From Kitasatospora sp. A2-31 (GTDB lineage: Bacteria > Actinomycetota > Actinomycetes > Streptomycetales > Streptomycetaceae), in contig NZ_JAKNTA010000005.1 of the NCBI RefSeq assembly GCF_022288725.1, positions 223,658-287,657 of the forward strand: a stretch of 64,000 nucleotides of DNA, in the 5' to 3' direction. Under the pieces are notes generated by a model, which saw only the letters and a program-made list of their open reading frames with translations, ran no database searches and was not told the origin of the DNA. Shown piece by piece: positions 25,223 through 33,494 of the stretch (position 1 is its first letter; each line of letters opens with the position of its first letter). The translations under genes were made by a program, and so were the position numbers.

Positions 25223-28200
25223 TCAGCCCCAGTTGCCCACGAGCGGGACATCACCCGGGTTGCCGAACTTCGTGCTGTAGATCACCAGGTTGCTGTTCTC
25301 GGCGGCGCCGTAGAAGGTCTGGTCGCTCGGCCGGTAGACGCCGATGGTCTCCTTGCCGGTCCCGTCCCAGTCGCCCTTGATCGGGACGTCGCCCGGGTTG
25401 CCGAACCTGATCGCGGGCCGCACGTTCTCCGTCCGGTTGGAGTCGTTCAGGTAGAAGAGCTGGGTGCTCGGGTCGTAGACGGCGACGGTGGTGGTGCCGT
25501 TGCCGTCCCAGTCGCCGACCAGGGGCTTCCAGCCCGCATTTCCCAGCGGGATCCGGTACTTGACGGACGAATTGTCGTCCGAGAGGTAGAAGGTCTGGTC
25601 GCTGGGGCGGTAGACGCCGACGGTGGTCCGGCCCTGGCCGCTCCAGTCGCCGACCAGCGGGACGTCGCCGGGGACCCCGAACGGGAAGGTGGCGGCGACC
25701 GTGACGTTGTCGTTCGAGAGCTGGAAGGTCGCCGTGTCGGGGTGGTAGACGCCGATGGTGTCGGTGCCCGGTCCGTTCCAGTGGCCCGTCAGTGGGACGG
25801 CGTTGCCGCCGCCGAACACCGTCCGGCCGGTGAACCAGCCGTTGTGGGCGGCCTCGCCGAAGCTGCCGTCGGACGGCCGGTACACGCCGACCGAGGCGGG
25901 CGTCGGGGTGGGCGTGGCGTTCACGACGGCCTTGCCGATCCGCTGCTGCGCGGCGACGGTCAGCGGCACCTTGTTCGGCTGGTCGGGGCCGAGCCAGCGG
26001 AAGTTCTGCAGGTAGACGACGCGTGGGTCCTGTGCGGCGATCGCGCGGTACTCGTCGTTGAACGCCGCGACCTCGGCGTCGGTCTTCGCGACGGGGTGAT
26101 CGCCGTCGGCGTAGCAGCCGTCGGCGATCTTGTACTCGTTGGTGGACTCGGGGAAGAGCATCAGGTGCTGGTCGGGCGAGGAGAGGAAGGTCTTGAGATG
26201 GGCCAGCACCTCCTGGGTCGAGCGACGGCCAACGCAGTACTCGTCGAAGCCGACGATGTCGACGGCCGCGGGAATGAGGGCGGTGGCGCCCCAGTCGACG
26301 GCCCCGCGGGACTGGCTCATGATCAGCAACTTGTCCGGGAAGGCGGCCTTGATCTGGTCCGCCTGCGTCTGAACCTCGGCGGGGCTCAGGTCGTGGGCGT
26401 AGGCCTCGTCACTCAGGTTGACGGCCGAGATCTTGTCGATGTTCGAGCCGATGCGCTGCACCAGGTTGGCGAGGTTCTGCGCGGCGTTCGGATTCGGCTT
26501 GAAGTGCCACGTGTCCGTGGCCGGGTCGCGCGGGAGGACGGTCTCCTGGTTGAGGTCGATCACGCAGGAGGCCGGTCGGCACTGGTCCAGGAACTCCAGC
26601 CGCGGGTCGGTGCCGCGGTTGAAGGTGTTGAAGTTGGTCCAGGCCGCCACCTCGGGCGCGTGGTTGGCGCCGTAGTTCGGCCAGTCGGGGTCCCGGATGT
26701 CGAAGAACCCGTAGTAGCCGAGCCCGCCCAGCATGGAGACCCGCAGATCGTCGACCGTGGTGACCTGGCCGGCCGCCGAGTGGTGGGCGCCGAGCGAGAC
26801 GTAGCCGTCGCGGGGCAGCTGGGCGGCGGTGCGTCCGGAGAAGACCGTGGCGCCGTTGACCTTCACGGTCGCCTGCTGCCTGTCGCCGGTCGCCAGCGCG
26901 ACCGACACGTCGTACGAGCCCGCTGCGGGGACGGCCGGCAGTGCGGTCGGCGTGCCGCCCTGGAAGAGCGTCAGGGCGCCGTCGGCCTGGACGCGCAGGC
27001 CGAGCGCGACGTCCTCGGCGTCCACGGCGCCCGTGCCGCCGGAGGCGTTGCTGACGGCGAGGGAGGCCCAGTCCTGGCCGCCGGTGGTGCCGACCACGGG
27101 CGTCAGGACGGCGTGCACCGTGTAGGCGCCGGTCGGGACGTCCGAGGTGGCCGGCTTGTTCAGGCGGACGGCCGCGGTGCCCTTGGGGAAGGAGAGCACG
27201 TTCGGGTGGTCCGGGCTGTTGACCTGCACCGAGCCCGCGGGCGGGTTCAGGGCCAGGCCCTTGACGCCCGAGACGGCGGTGTAGTTGGCGGAGATCAGGC
27301 TGGGCTGGCGGGCGCTGAGGTCCTGGTTGAGCCCGAAGTCGGCGGTGGCGTTGGGCACGCCGTCGAAGGTGTCGACGAGCGGCTTGGCGCTGCGGGTGGC
27401 ACCGGTGTCGACCTTGCTGACGTTCAGGCCGTGGCCGGAGCCGTCGCCGAAGGTGGTGACGCGGTCCTCGGTGGAGAGATAGGCGCCGAGGTAGAGGAAG
27501 GCGCTACCCGGCCACCGGGTCACCCCGGCCGGCGCGGAGACGGTGAAGGGCGTGCCGTTCACGGTGAGGGTGACGGCGCGGTCGGCCCCAGTGGAGACGG
27601 TGAGCGAGACGGCGTACTGCGCGGTCGGTGCCACGGTGCCGGTCCAGAACGGCGTTTCGCCGCCCCCGCCGTGGAAGAGGGCGAGCTTGCCAGCCGAGGT
27701 GACGGTGAGGCCGAGGTCGACGTCGCCGCCGGTGACGTAGCCGTTGCTGCGGTGGCTGCGGCTCAGCACGATCGAGCCCCAGTCGGCGCTGCCCGTATCC
27801 CCGACCACCGGGTCGATCACCGTCGAGACGGTGTAGTGGCCGGTGCCGTCGGCGACGGCCGGCGCGCCGAGCATGACCGCGGAGACGCCCTTGGCGAAGA
27901 GCATCCGGTTCGGGTGGTCCGGGTGGCCGGCCTGGACGAACCACTGGTCGGGCGGGGTCGCGGTGTCCCAGCGGCCGGAGACCCGGGTGTAGGAGATCCC
28001 GTGCTGCCCGGCCGGCGGCGACTGCCGGGCGTCGAGCCCGACGTTCAGCCCGTACAGCGGGTCGGTGTCCAGGGACGGGTCCAGCCGGAAGGTGTCCGAG
28101 AAGGCGCGCGAGGTGTTGAGGTCCACCGGCGTCGGCCCGGACCCGTCACCGGCCGGTGCGGCGGCCGCCGTGGTTGGTGCGAGGCCCGCGGGCAGCAGCG

Positions 28201-28261
28201 CCAGCGCGAGCGCCGAGGCGCCGGCCAGCAGCCCGCGTCCCAGGCGTTGAGTGAGTGTCAC
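25223..28261 (-). CDS. large secreted repeat protein with glycoside-hydrolase-like core
   Basis: About 1012 residues. GTG 28261 follows GGGAGAAGAAG, and a clear signal peptide ends near TTAAAAPAG. Two similar beta-rich, probably lectin/laminin-G-like, modules (about 45-270 and 275-500) share FPKGxxAVxL and similar blocks. A TIM-barrel-like region (about 505-770: YYGFFDIRDPDWPN, ISAVNLSDEAYAHDL, VDIVGFDEYC, HLMLFPESTNE) recalls glycoside hydrolases. Five C-terminal repeats of about 46 residues follow, GVYRPSDQTFYL...GNPGDVPLVGDWDG, a propeller-type FG-GAP-like repeat common in streptomycete exoproteins. It is probably extracellular polysaccharide-binding or degrading. The last 96 codons are duplicated nearby at 28442-28731. 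Confidence 0.8.
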   Translation of the reverse strand: MTLTQRLGRGLLAGASALALALLPAGLAPTTAAAAPAGDGSGPTPVDLNTSRAFSDTFRLDPSLDTDPLYGLNVGLDARQSPPAGQHGISYTRVSGRWDTATPPDQWFVQAGHPDHPNRMLFAKGVSAVMLGAPAVADGTGHYTVSTVIDPVVGDTGSADWGSIVLSRSHRSNGYVTGGDVDLGLTVTSAGKLALFHGGGGETPFWTGTVAPTAQYAVSLTVSTGADRAVTLTVNGTPFTVSAPAGVTRWPGSAFLYLGAYLSTEDRVTTFGDGSGHGLNVSKVDTGATRSAKPLVDTFDGVPNATADFGLNQDLSARQPSLISANYTAVSGVKGLALNPPAGSVQVNSPDHPNVLSFPKGTAAVRLNKPATSDVPTGAYTVHAVLTPVVGTTGGQDWASLAVSNASGGTGAVDAEDVALGLRVQADGALTLFQGGTPTALPAVPAAGSYDVSVALATGDRQQATVKVNGATVFSGRTAAQLPRDGYVSLGAHHSAAGQVTTVDDLRVSMLGGLGYYGFFDIRDPDWPNYGANHAPEVAAWTNFNTFNRGTDPRLEFLDQCRPASCVIDLNQETVLPRDPATDTWHFKPNPNAAQNLANLVQRIGSNIDKISAVNLSDEAYAHDLSPAEVQTQADQIKAAFPDKLLIMSQSRGAVDWGATALIPAAVDIVGFDEYCVGRRSTQEVLAHLKTFLSSPDQHLMLFPESTNEYKIADGCYADGDHPVAKTDAEVAAFNDEYRAIAAQDPRVVYLQNFRWLGPDQPNKVPLTVAAQQRIGKAVVNATPTPTPASVGVYRPSDGSFGEAAHNGWFTGRTVFGGGNAVPLTGHWNGPGTDTIGVYHPDTATFQLSNDNVTVAATFPFGVPGDVPLVGDWSGQGRTTVGVYRPSDQTFYLSDDNSSVKYRIPLGNAGWKPLVGDWDGNGTTTVAVYDPSTQLFYLNDSNRTENVRPAIRFGNPGDVPIKGDWDGTGKETIGVYRPSDQTFYGAAENSNLVIYSTKFGNPGDVPLVGNWG

Positions 28262-28441
28262 CGAGTCTTCTTCTCCCGGGCGTCGGGTCGGCGGCACGGG
28301 TGTGCATCGCCGAGGGGAGCGGACACGGCGGTGTCGCACCAGCTCAGCGGCCTTCCCCCTGGGGCGGGATCATAGAGGGTGGATACGAACGGCCGCGCCG
28401 GAGATTCCGACGCAGCCGCTCGTTCGTTCGGGAGTGGGGCG

Positions 28442-28731
28442 GGGTGTGTCAGCCCCAGTTGCCCACGAGCGGGACATCACCCGGGTTGCCGTACTTCGTG
28501 CTGTAGATCACCAGGTTGCTGTTCTCGGCGGCGCCGTAGAAGGTCTGGTCGCTCGGCCGGTAGACGCCGATGGTCTCCTTGCCGGTGCCGTCCCAGTCGC
28601 CCTTGATCGGGACGTCGCCCGGGTTGCCGAACCTGATCGCGGGCCGCACGTTCTCCGTCTCGTTGGAGTCGTTGAGGTAGAAGCTCTGGGTCGCCGGGTC
28701 GTAGACGGCGACGGTGGTGGTGCCGTTGCCG
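28442..28731. repeat. duplicate of the tail of the secreted repeat protein
   Basis: This stretch is almost identical to 25216-25508, with about ten scattered differences. It copies the last two repeats and stop of the neighbouring secreted protein. Identity ends abruptly near 28731, where unrelated NTF2-like sequence begins. It is a direct repeat about 3.2 kb apart, so it could recombine and delete the intervening gene. Confidence 0.92.
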
Positions 28732-29173
28732 CTGCCCGAACATCATCGACGCGCCCTCGGCAACGATCTCGGTGCCCCGGTAGCGGAAGTCGGGCGCGAG
28801 GCGGAGGGAGCCCGTGATCGAGGTGCCGATCGCCGTGCGGCCGCGCTGCGGTGCACTGCCGGCCTCCCGGAGGGTGGCCTCGTCGTCGAAGATGTCGAGG
28901 TAGGCCTGGACGCGGGGGTGGGAGAGGTCGCCGGGCGCCGGCGGGGTACCGGTCGGGACCTCGCCGAAGGCGAGCTGGCGCTTCATGAAGGCGCAGGCGT
29001 TGGGAGTGAGCCGGCCCCTCCACGCGGTCGACCTTCGCGCGGACCTCGGCGCACTCCACGCCGGTGTCCCGCGGGTCGGCGGAAGCCCCGGTGGCGACGG
29101 CGGTGACGGTGGAGAGGCCTACGGCGACCGCGGCGGCGACGATCAGGCTGGTGCGGGCGGTGGTGGCGGGCAT
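28449..29173 (-). pseudogene. broken secreted NTF2-like/repeat chimera
   Basis: A good start (ATG 29173 after GAGGTATCCCC) encodes a signal peptide (RTSLIVAAAVAVGLSTVTAVATGASA). After about 50 codons the coding signal moves to another frame near 29010-29035. There a SnoaL/NTF2-like stretch continues (MKRQLAFGEVP ... RVQAYLDIFDDEATLREAGS ... GTEIVAEGASMMFG). Near 28731 it joins, in a third frame, the copied repeat tail ending LVGNWG. Two frame changes make an intact product impossible without frameshifting. I read it as a decayed fusion of an NTF2-like exported protein with a duplicated repeat module. Confidence 0.75.
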
Positions 29174-29265
29174 GGGGATACCTCGTTCGTCTGCGCTGGT
29201 CAGGGGGCCTGGGTGGGGCTGTCCGGCCACGGACAGAACCTTCGCGGACGGGGAGATGAGCGTCG

Positions 29266-29282
29266 ATTACCTGCCAGGTAAT
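29266..29282. promoter_or_regulatory. palindrome upstream of the NTF2-like pseudogene
   Basis: ATTACCTGCCAGGTAAT is a perfect 8-bp inverted repeat around a central C, about 95 bases upstream of the pseudogene start. It has the look of a TetR- or MarR-type operator left over from when the gene was functional. No regulator is adjacent. Confidence 0.5.
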
Positions 29283-29395
29283 GCGGGGGAGACCCGGACC
29301 GGATCGCGGCCCGATTTCACGTACTGATCAGCTGTTGGTAGGTTTACCTCGTCGACGGGACGAGAGCGCGGAAGCGGTCGAGGACCGGCGGTCAG

Positions 29396-29467
29396 GCGTC
29401 GGTGGTGCAGCGGTAGCACGCCCACTTTCAGTGGGAGGGGTTCGTTCAATTCGGGCCCGGCGCTCCA
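29396..29467 (+). tRNA. atypical tRNA-like gene, apparent anticodon TTC
   Basis: The 72-base sequence folds as a tRNA. The 7-bp acceptor is 29396-29402 with 29457-29463; U73 and an encoded CCA occupy 29464-29467. The 4-bp D stem has a GG-containing loop (AGCGGTA). The T arm has the canonical loop TTCAATT and a 5-bp stem containing two G-U pairs. The anticodon arm is irregular: GCCCA/TGGGA with one mismatch around loop CTTTCAG gives anticodon UUC (Glu codon GAA). The variable loop is only 3 bases. U73 with G1-C72 and C2-G71 is glycine-like rather than glutamate-like. A strong terminator follows 4 bases later. It may be a specialised or degenerate tRNA. Confidence 0.6.
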
Positions 29468-29470
29468 AAG

Positions 29471-29508
29471 AGCAGGGGCGGAAGTCGGTTTCGACTTCCG
29501 CCCCTGCT
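29471..29508 (+). terminator. 17-bp hairpin directly after the tRNA-like gene
   Basis: A perfect 17-bp stem (29471-29487 with 29492-29508) and GTTT loop begin 4 bases after the encoded CCA. The placement argues that the tRNA-like sequence is transcribed as its own unit. Confidence 0.85.
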
Positions 29509-29630
29509 GTCGTTCGCATGGCCCGCCCCGGGGCGCAGGCGACCGAGCCGCACAGAGCCCGACCGGTGAGCTGTCGCCGCCGTACAGAAGGACGGAGTAC
29601 GGCTCCAGGGGTGACGAGCCCACCCACACC

Positions 29631-29662
29631 AACGGCTCGTCGCTGCACAGCGGCGGGCCGTT
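29631..29662 (-). terminator. hairpin after the first DUF397 gene
   Basis: Imperfect 15-bp arms (29631-29645 and 29648-29662) lie 19 bases past the stop of the leftward DUF397 gene. The sequence is nearly the same as the hairpin at 29963-29994, so the terminator was duplicated with the gene. Confidence 0.7.
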
Positions 29663-29680
29663 GGGGGGTGGGGGTGGTGC

Positions 29681-29923
29681 TCAGGCCTCGGCGGTGGCGG
29701 CGTAGGTGAGGAAGGCCTGCCAGGATGCGGGGTTGAAGGTGAGGTGGGGGCCGCTCTTGTCCTTGGAGTCACGGACGAGGATGGCGGTGGTGGTTTCGGC
29801 GACCTCGATGCACTGGCCGCCCTCGTTGCTGCTGTGGCTGCTCTTGTGCCAGGCGACCTCGATGCACTCGCCGCCCTCGTTGCCGCTGTAGCTGCTCTTG
29901 AACCAGTCCAGTTCGGGGCTCAT
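29681..29923 (-). CDS. DUF397 protein, second copy
   Basis: An 80-residue DUF397 protein. The usual N-terminal half-motif (WFKSSYSGNEGGECIEVA) is repeated inside the protein (WHKSSHSSNEGGQCIEVAE). A VRDSKDKSGPHLTFNPASWQAF tail follows. It is about 85% identical to the next DUF397 protein upstream. DUF397 proteins are small cytoplasmic partners of Scr1-type HTH regulators in streptomycete development. This copy has its own hairpin on either side. Confidence 0.9.
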   Translation of the reverse strand: MSPELDWFKSSYSGNEGGECIEVAWHKSSHSSNEGGQCIEVAETTTAILVRDSKDKSGPHLTFNPASWQAFLTYAATAEA

Positions 29924-29962
29924 GGCTCTCCCTGCTCGGGGCCAACGGTTAGACGGTACGCC

Positions 29963-29994
29963 AACGGCCCGTCGCTGGACAGCGGCGGGCCGTT
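29963..29994 (-). terminator. hairpin between the DUF397 copies
   Basis: Arms 29963-29977 and 29980-29994 pair with one G-T position and a very short loop. It lies 13 bases past the stop of the upstream DUF397 gene. Confidence 0.65.
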
Positions 29995-30006
29995 TGGGGG
30001 TGGTGC

Positions 30007-30249
30007 TCAGACCTCGGCGGTGGCGGCATAGGCGACGAAGGCCTGCCAGGCGGCGGGGTCGACGGTGAGGTGGGGGCCGCTCTTGTCCTTGGAGTCACGG
30101 ACGAGGACGGCGGTGGTGGTTTCGGCGACCTCGACGCACGCGCCGCCCTCGTTGCTGCTGTGGCTGCTCTTGTGCCAGGCGACCTCGATGCACGCGCCAC
30201 CCTCGCTGCCGCTGTAGCTGCTCTTGAACCATGCCAGCTTCGTGCTCAT
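30007..30249 (-). CDS. DUF397 protein, first copy
   Basis: An 80-residue DUF397 protein with the same internally duplicated half-motif (WFKSSYSGSEGGACIEVA then WHKSSHSSNEGGACVEVAE) and a VRDSKDKSGPHLTVDPAAWQAFV end. Its ATG overlaps the stop of the upstream HTH regulator gene as ATGA, so the two proteins are translationally coupled and probably interact. A near copy follows downstream with its own terminator. Confidence 0.93.
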   Translation of the reverse strand: MSTKLAWFKSSYSGSEGGACIEVAWHKSSHSSNEGGACVEVAETTTAVLVRDSKDKSGPHLTVDPAAWQAFVAYAATAEV

Positions 30250-31127
30250 CGCTCTCCCAGCATCTTCTCGATCAAGGATAGGGACTCCTGGGGGGTGTGC
30301 GCCTGGGCCCTGAGGGTGCCGTATCGTGCGTTGAGGATACGTACCTCCTCCTGATCCGAGATCAGCCTACTGCTCGTCTGAACCTCGATGTAGGCGTTCT
30401 GGGGGCGCCCTTTGGGGGTGATCAGGATGAATGGTCCATCCATCCCCGCATGCTCCGTTCTGTCGAGCGGTAGTACCTGGACTACCATTCCGCGCGTCTG
30501 ACCGACTTCCAGCAGTCGACGTAGCTGTGCCGCGTGCACGTCTGTGCCGCCCAGCGGCCTATGCAACACGCCCTCGTCGATGACCCAGCTGAAGATGGCC
30601 CGTGGCCAGCGTGTGAGGATCTCCTGCCGCGCCATGCGGGCAGCCACCCGCATTTCGATCACTTCCTCCGTGAGCAGTGGCTGGCGCATGGCGAAGACAG
30701 CCCGGGCGTGCGCCTCAGTCTGAAGCAAACCGGGCACGCCGACCATGCTGAAGTCGTGAAGCTCGATGGCCTCCTCCTCCAGCCGCGCGTAGTCCCGGAA
30801 CCAGGCCGGGTGCCGTACGCGGGCCTTGGCCTTCGCGCGCTGGACGTCGTCCTTCGCGATGCTCAACAGCCCGCCCGCGTCCAGCAGTTTGTCCGCCGCG
30901 TCCAGCAACTCCGGCTGAGGCGTCCGCTTCCCGCGCTCCACCGCGCCGATCAGGGCCTCGGTGTAGCCGACGTGGCCGGCCAGGTCCTTCTGCGTCATCC
31001 CCGCGCGCTCGCGCAGCAGCTTGATCTGCTTGCCCAGGGCGCGGAAGAAGTCCGACACCTCCGTCAGGTCTTCCGCCGATTCCGGTCGGGCCTCACCGCT
31101 CGCCCCGCCACGCCGTACGTCACCCAT
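30246..31127 (-). CDS. Scr1-type HTH regulator (DUF5753)
   Basis: About 293 residues. An N-terminal XRE-family helix-turn-helix (about 30-90: LGKQIKLLRERAGMTQKDLAGHVGYTEALIGAVERGKRTPQ) precedes the large C-terminal DUF5753 domain (about 105-285, RLEEEAIELHDFSMVGVPGLLQTEAHARAVF). Such proteins pair with DUF397 partners and regulate development or antibiotic production, as in the WhiJ system. The start may be ATG 31127 or GTG 31136. It is divergent from an anti-sigma-like ATPase gene, the third member usually found in these islands. Confidence 0.92.
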   Translation of the reverse strand: MGDVRRGGASGEARPESAEDLTEVSDFFRALGKQIKLLRERAGMTQKDLAGHVGYTEALIGAVERGKRTPQPELLDAADKLLDAGGLLSIAKDDVQRAKAKARVRHPAWFRDYARLEEEAIELHDFSMVGVPGLLQTEAHARAVFAMRQPLLTEEVIEMRVAARMARQEILTRWPRAIFSWVIDEGVLHRPLGGTDVHAAQLRRLLEVGQTRGMVVQVLPLDRTEHAGMDGPFILITPKGRPQNAYIEVQTSSRLISDQEEVRILNARYGTLRAQAHTPQESLSLIEKMLGER

Positions 31128-31254
31128 TGCGACCACCCCTGAATCCAGGTCACGCCCAACGGCCCGAACAGGCCACCTTCCGCACCCGGACAGATACGTT
31201 CCGTACTCGCCGAATGCCTGGTCAGCCTACGTCCGTCACACCACGCTTTGGCTC

Positions 31255-31731
31255 ATGAAGTCCGAAATTGCCCTCGACACACCGGTGCCGCGCTCCCTCG
31301 TCGCGCTCCTCCCCGCTACCCCCAAGGGGGCCGCCCTCTGCCGGCGCACCGCGTGCCGCCAACTCGCCGACTGGGGGCTGGATTCCGTGGCCTCGGAGCC
31401 GTTCCACTCCGCCCGGCTGGTCGTCGCCGAACTGGCCGCCAACGCGATCACCCACGGTCGCGTTCCCGGGCGCATGTTCGAGCTCGGTCTCGCCCTCACG
31501 CCCACCGCCGCGGGTGGCGCCCTGCTGCGTATCGAGGTCTCGGACTGCCGGGGCGACCGCTATCCCGCCCCTGGCGCCCTCCCCACCGCCGACTCCCAGT
31601 CCGGGCGCGGCCTCATGCTCATCGACGCCCTCGCCGACCGCTGGGGCGCCGTGCCGCGCCCACCGGGCGGCAAGACCGTCTGGGCCGAGATCGAACTCCC
31701 CGCCGTCACCTCGGTCGCCCATGTCGCCTGA
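31255..31731 (+). CDS. ATP-binding regulatory protein (HATPase, anti-sigma-like)
   Basis: A 158-residue RsbW/SpoIIAB-like ATPase. It has the N-box VVAELAANAITHG and the GRGLMLIDALADRWG motif in a single GHKL domain. Such small kinase-like ATPases, next to Scr1/DUF397 genes, are thought to sequester or phosphorylate sigma or anti-anti-sigma factors. The start is ATG 31255 (MKSEIALDT). The 124-bp gap to the divergent HTH gene holds both promoters. Confidence 0.88.
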   Translation: MKSEIALDTPVPRSLVALLPATPKGAALCRRTACRQLADWGLDSVASEPFHSARLVVAELAANAITHGRVPGRMFELGLALTPTAAGGALLRIEVSDCRGDRYPAPGALPTADSQSGRGLMLIDALADRWGAVPRPPGGKTVWAEIELPAVTSVAHVA

Positions 31732-31891
31732 GCACCACCACGACACCACCGGGGCCGCCGCGCTCACCGTCCTCCCGCTCGCGCTTCTCCTCGCCTTGAT
31801 CGTCTGGGCCCTTCCGCCCGGCACCCACTCCCGCTGGCAGCCTCCTCCGGCCACCACCACCCCGACCGCAGCCCCAACTCCCTCCCGCTGA
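31721..31891 (+). CDS. small single-pass membrane protein
   Basis: A 56-residue frame whose ATG at 31721 overlaps the last 11 bases of the ATPase gene. One strong membrane segment (AALTVLPLALLLALIVWALPPG) follows a His-rich start, and a Thr/Pro-rich tail ends it. A hairpin terminator follows 11 bases after the stop. Overlap, hydrophobic core and terminator position support a real gene. It may anchor or regulate the ATPase; the function is unknown. Confidence 0.6.
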   Translation: MSPEHHHDTTGAAALTVLPLALLLALIVWALPPGTHSRWQPPPATTTPTAAPTPSR

Positions 31892-31901
31892 ACGCGACAC
31901 C

Positions 31902-31924
31902 GGAAGTCGGCCCCTCCGACTTCC
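31902..31924 (+). terminator. hairpin terminator, shared core with 33.9 kb
   Basis: A 9-bp stem (GGAAGTCGG with CCGACTTCC) around CCCCT. The same stem and loop recur at 33899-33929. Confidence 0.75.
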
Positions 31925-32032
31925 TGCGCGCTCCCACATCTCAAACTTCGGATCATCGATGGGCTCCGCGGCTCCGAACGTGCTTTCATGGGCTCGTCAC
32001 AACATGCTCAACAATCACTGGGGGAACGGGAA

Positions 32033-32461
32033 ATGAGCACCAAGGACCCGAAGGCCGAGGTCATCGAGCGCTTCTTCGCCGCCTACGCGGCCGGCGACGT
32101 CGAGGCCATGAGCGCGGTCCTCGCCGAGGACATCGCGTGGACCATTCCGGGCCGGCACCCGCTCTCCGGCACCAAGCACGGGATCGCCGAGGTCCGCAGC
32201 TTCTTCGACCAGCTCGGCAAGGCCGGCTTCCAGGCCGAGCCGGTCTTCTTCGGCACCAACGACGAGTACGTCGTCGACGTCCACCGTGGCTACAGCACGC
32301 AGGGCGTCGGCAAGGTCGACACACTCTGGGCGCTGGTGTGGCACTTCAACGCCGAGGGCAAGATCGACCGCGTGATCAACCTCAGCGGGGACCAGCACCA
32401 GATGGACAACTTCATCTGGGACAACTTCACGCTCGCCCCGCTCCCCGACCGCCTGGGCTGA
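32033..32461 (+). CDS. NTF2/SnoaL-like protein
   Basis: A 142-residue single-domain protein of the SnoaL/ketosteroid-isomerase-like fold. It starts at ATG 32033 after GGGGAACGGG and reads VIERFFAAYAAGDVEAMSAVLAEDIAWTIPGRHPLSGTKHGIAEVRSFFDQLG, the standard opening of this fold. It could be a small isomerase, cyclase or ligand-binding protein; the substrate is unknown. It is monocistronic, bounded by hairpins. Confidence 0.85.
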   Translation: MSTKDPKAEVIERFFAAYAAGDVEAMSAVLAEDIAWTIPGRHPLSGTKHGIAEVRSFFDQLGKAGFQAEPVFFGTNDEYVVDVHRGYSTQGVGKVDTLWALVWHFNAEGKIDRVINLSGDQHQMDNFIWDNFTLAPLPDRLG

Positions 32462-32470
32462 CCCCAGGCA

Positions 32471-32503
32471 CGAGGCGGCGGGTGCGGCTCACCCGCCGCC
32501 TCG
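32471..32503 (+). terminator. 14-bp hairpin terminator
   Basis: A perfect 14-bp stem (32471-32484 with 32490-32503) and 5-base loop start 9 bases after the NTF2-like gene's stop. Confidence 0.85.
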
Positions 32504-32551
32504 ACTCGGACTCCCTCCCCGCAACGGGCATATGCGGCCTAGGATTGCCGG

Positions 32552-33463
32552 GTGTTCGATGCCACCGTCGCCGCGGACGTGAGCGGCCTGCCCGTCACCC
32601 TCGTGCACGCGTGCCAGCGCGCCGGCCGGGGCGGCAGCCCCACCGCCGTCGTCGACGAGTCGGCCCTCGGCGGTCTCCGCGGTCTCGGCGCCCTCACCGA
32701 CGAGCAGCGCCGTACGGTGCCGTGGCTCACGGGGGCATCGCACGCCGTCTTCGTCTCGCCCGGGGCCGACGTCTCGCTCCGCTTCTTCACCACCACCGGG
32801 GAACTTCCGGGCTGCGGTCACGGGACCGTTGCGGCCCTGGCGTTCCTCGCCGCCCGCGCCGGCAGCTCCGACTACCGGGCCACCCTCCGCACGGGAGGCG
32901 GCTCCTTCGCCGGCCGGGTCACCCGTGCGCACGGCGACTACGACGCCGCGTTCGAGCCGGGACCGGTCACCCTGAGGGGCCCCGCGCCCGGTGAACTGGA
33001 CGCCGTCCTGGACGCGTTGGGCGTCGCCGCGGACGCGGTCGCCCCCGGCGGCCGGATCGCCACCCTCGGCCGGGCGCGGCTCCTCCTCCCGGTGGCCACG
33101 CCGACCGTGCTCGCCGCGCTGGTGCCGGACTTCGACCGGCTCCGTGCCGCCTGTGACAGCCTGGGCCTGCTGGGCTGCTACGTCCACTGCGAGACGGGCA
33201 CGTCCGGTGCGGCCGGTGCGGCCGGACTCCGCTTCGCGGCCAGGATGTTCGCACCCTCCATCGGCGTCCCCGAGGACGTGGCCAACGCCAACAGCACAGC
33301 CTGCCTCGCCGCCCACCTCGCCCGCGAGGGGCGGCTCGGCGCCGGCGCCGGCGGCCGCATCGGCGTCGACATGGGCGACTCCCTCGGCACCCCCTCCACC
33401 ATCACGGCCACCGCGACCGCCGTCGGCGGCGCCGCGAGCCTCGGGCGGCGCGTCCGCCTCTGA
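32552..33463 (+). CDS. PhzF family isomerase-like protein
   Basis: A 303-residue PhzF-fold protein (diaminopimelate-epimerase-like). The catalytic-site region reads FFTTTGELPGCGHGTVAAL, with Glu preserved. The second half has MFAPSIGVPEDVANANSTACLAAHL, a variant of the usual FAP..GI.EDP.TGSA. PhzF catalyses a hydrogen shift in phenazine synthesis, but most homologues act on unknown metabolites. GTG start at 32552. The N-terminal VTLVHACQRAGRGGSPTAVV fits the family's FTxxPFxGNPxxVV with changes. Confidence 0.82.
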   Translation: MFDATVAADVSGLPVTLVHACQRAGRGGSPTAVVDESALGGLRGLGALTDEQRRTVPWLTGASHAVFVSPGADVSLRFFTTTGELPGCGHGTVAALAFLAARAGSSDYRATLRTGGGSFAGRVTRAHGDYDAAFEPGPVTLRGPAPGELDAVLDALGVAADAVAPGGRIATLGRARLLLPVATPTVLAALVPDFDRLRAACDSLGLLGCYVHCETGTSGAAGAAGLRFAARMFAPSIGVPEDVANANSTACLAAHLAREGRLGAGAGGRIGVDMGDSLGTPSTITATATAVGGAASLGRRVRL

Positions 33464-33494
33464 GGCGCACGGCCGCGGCCCGAGCCCGCGGTGC

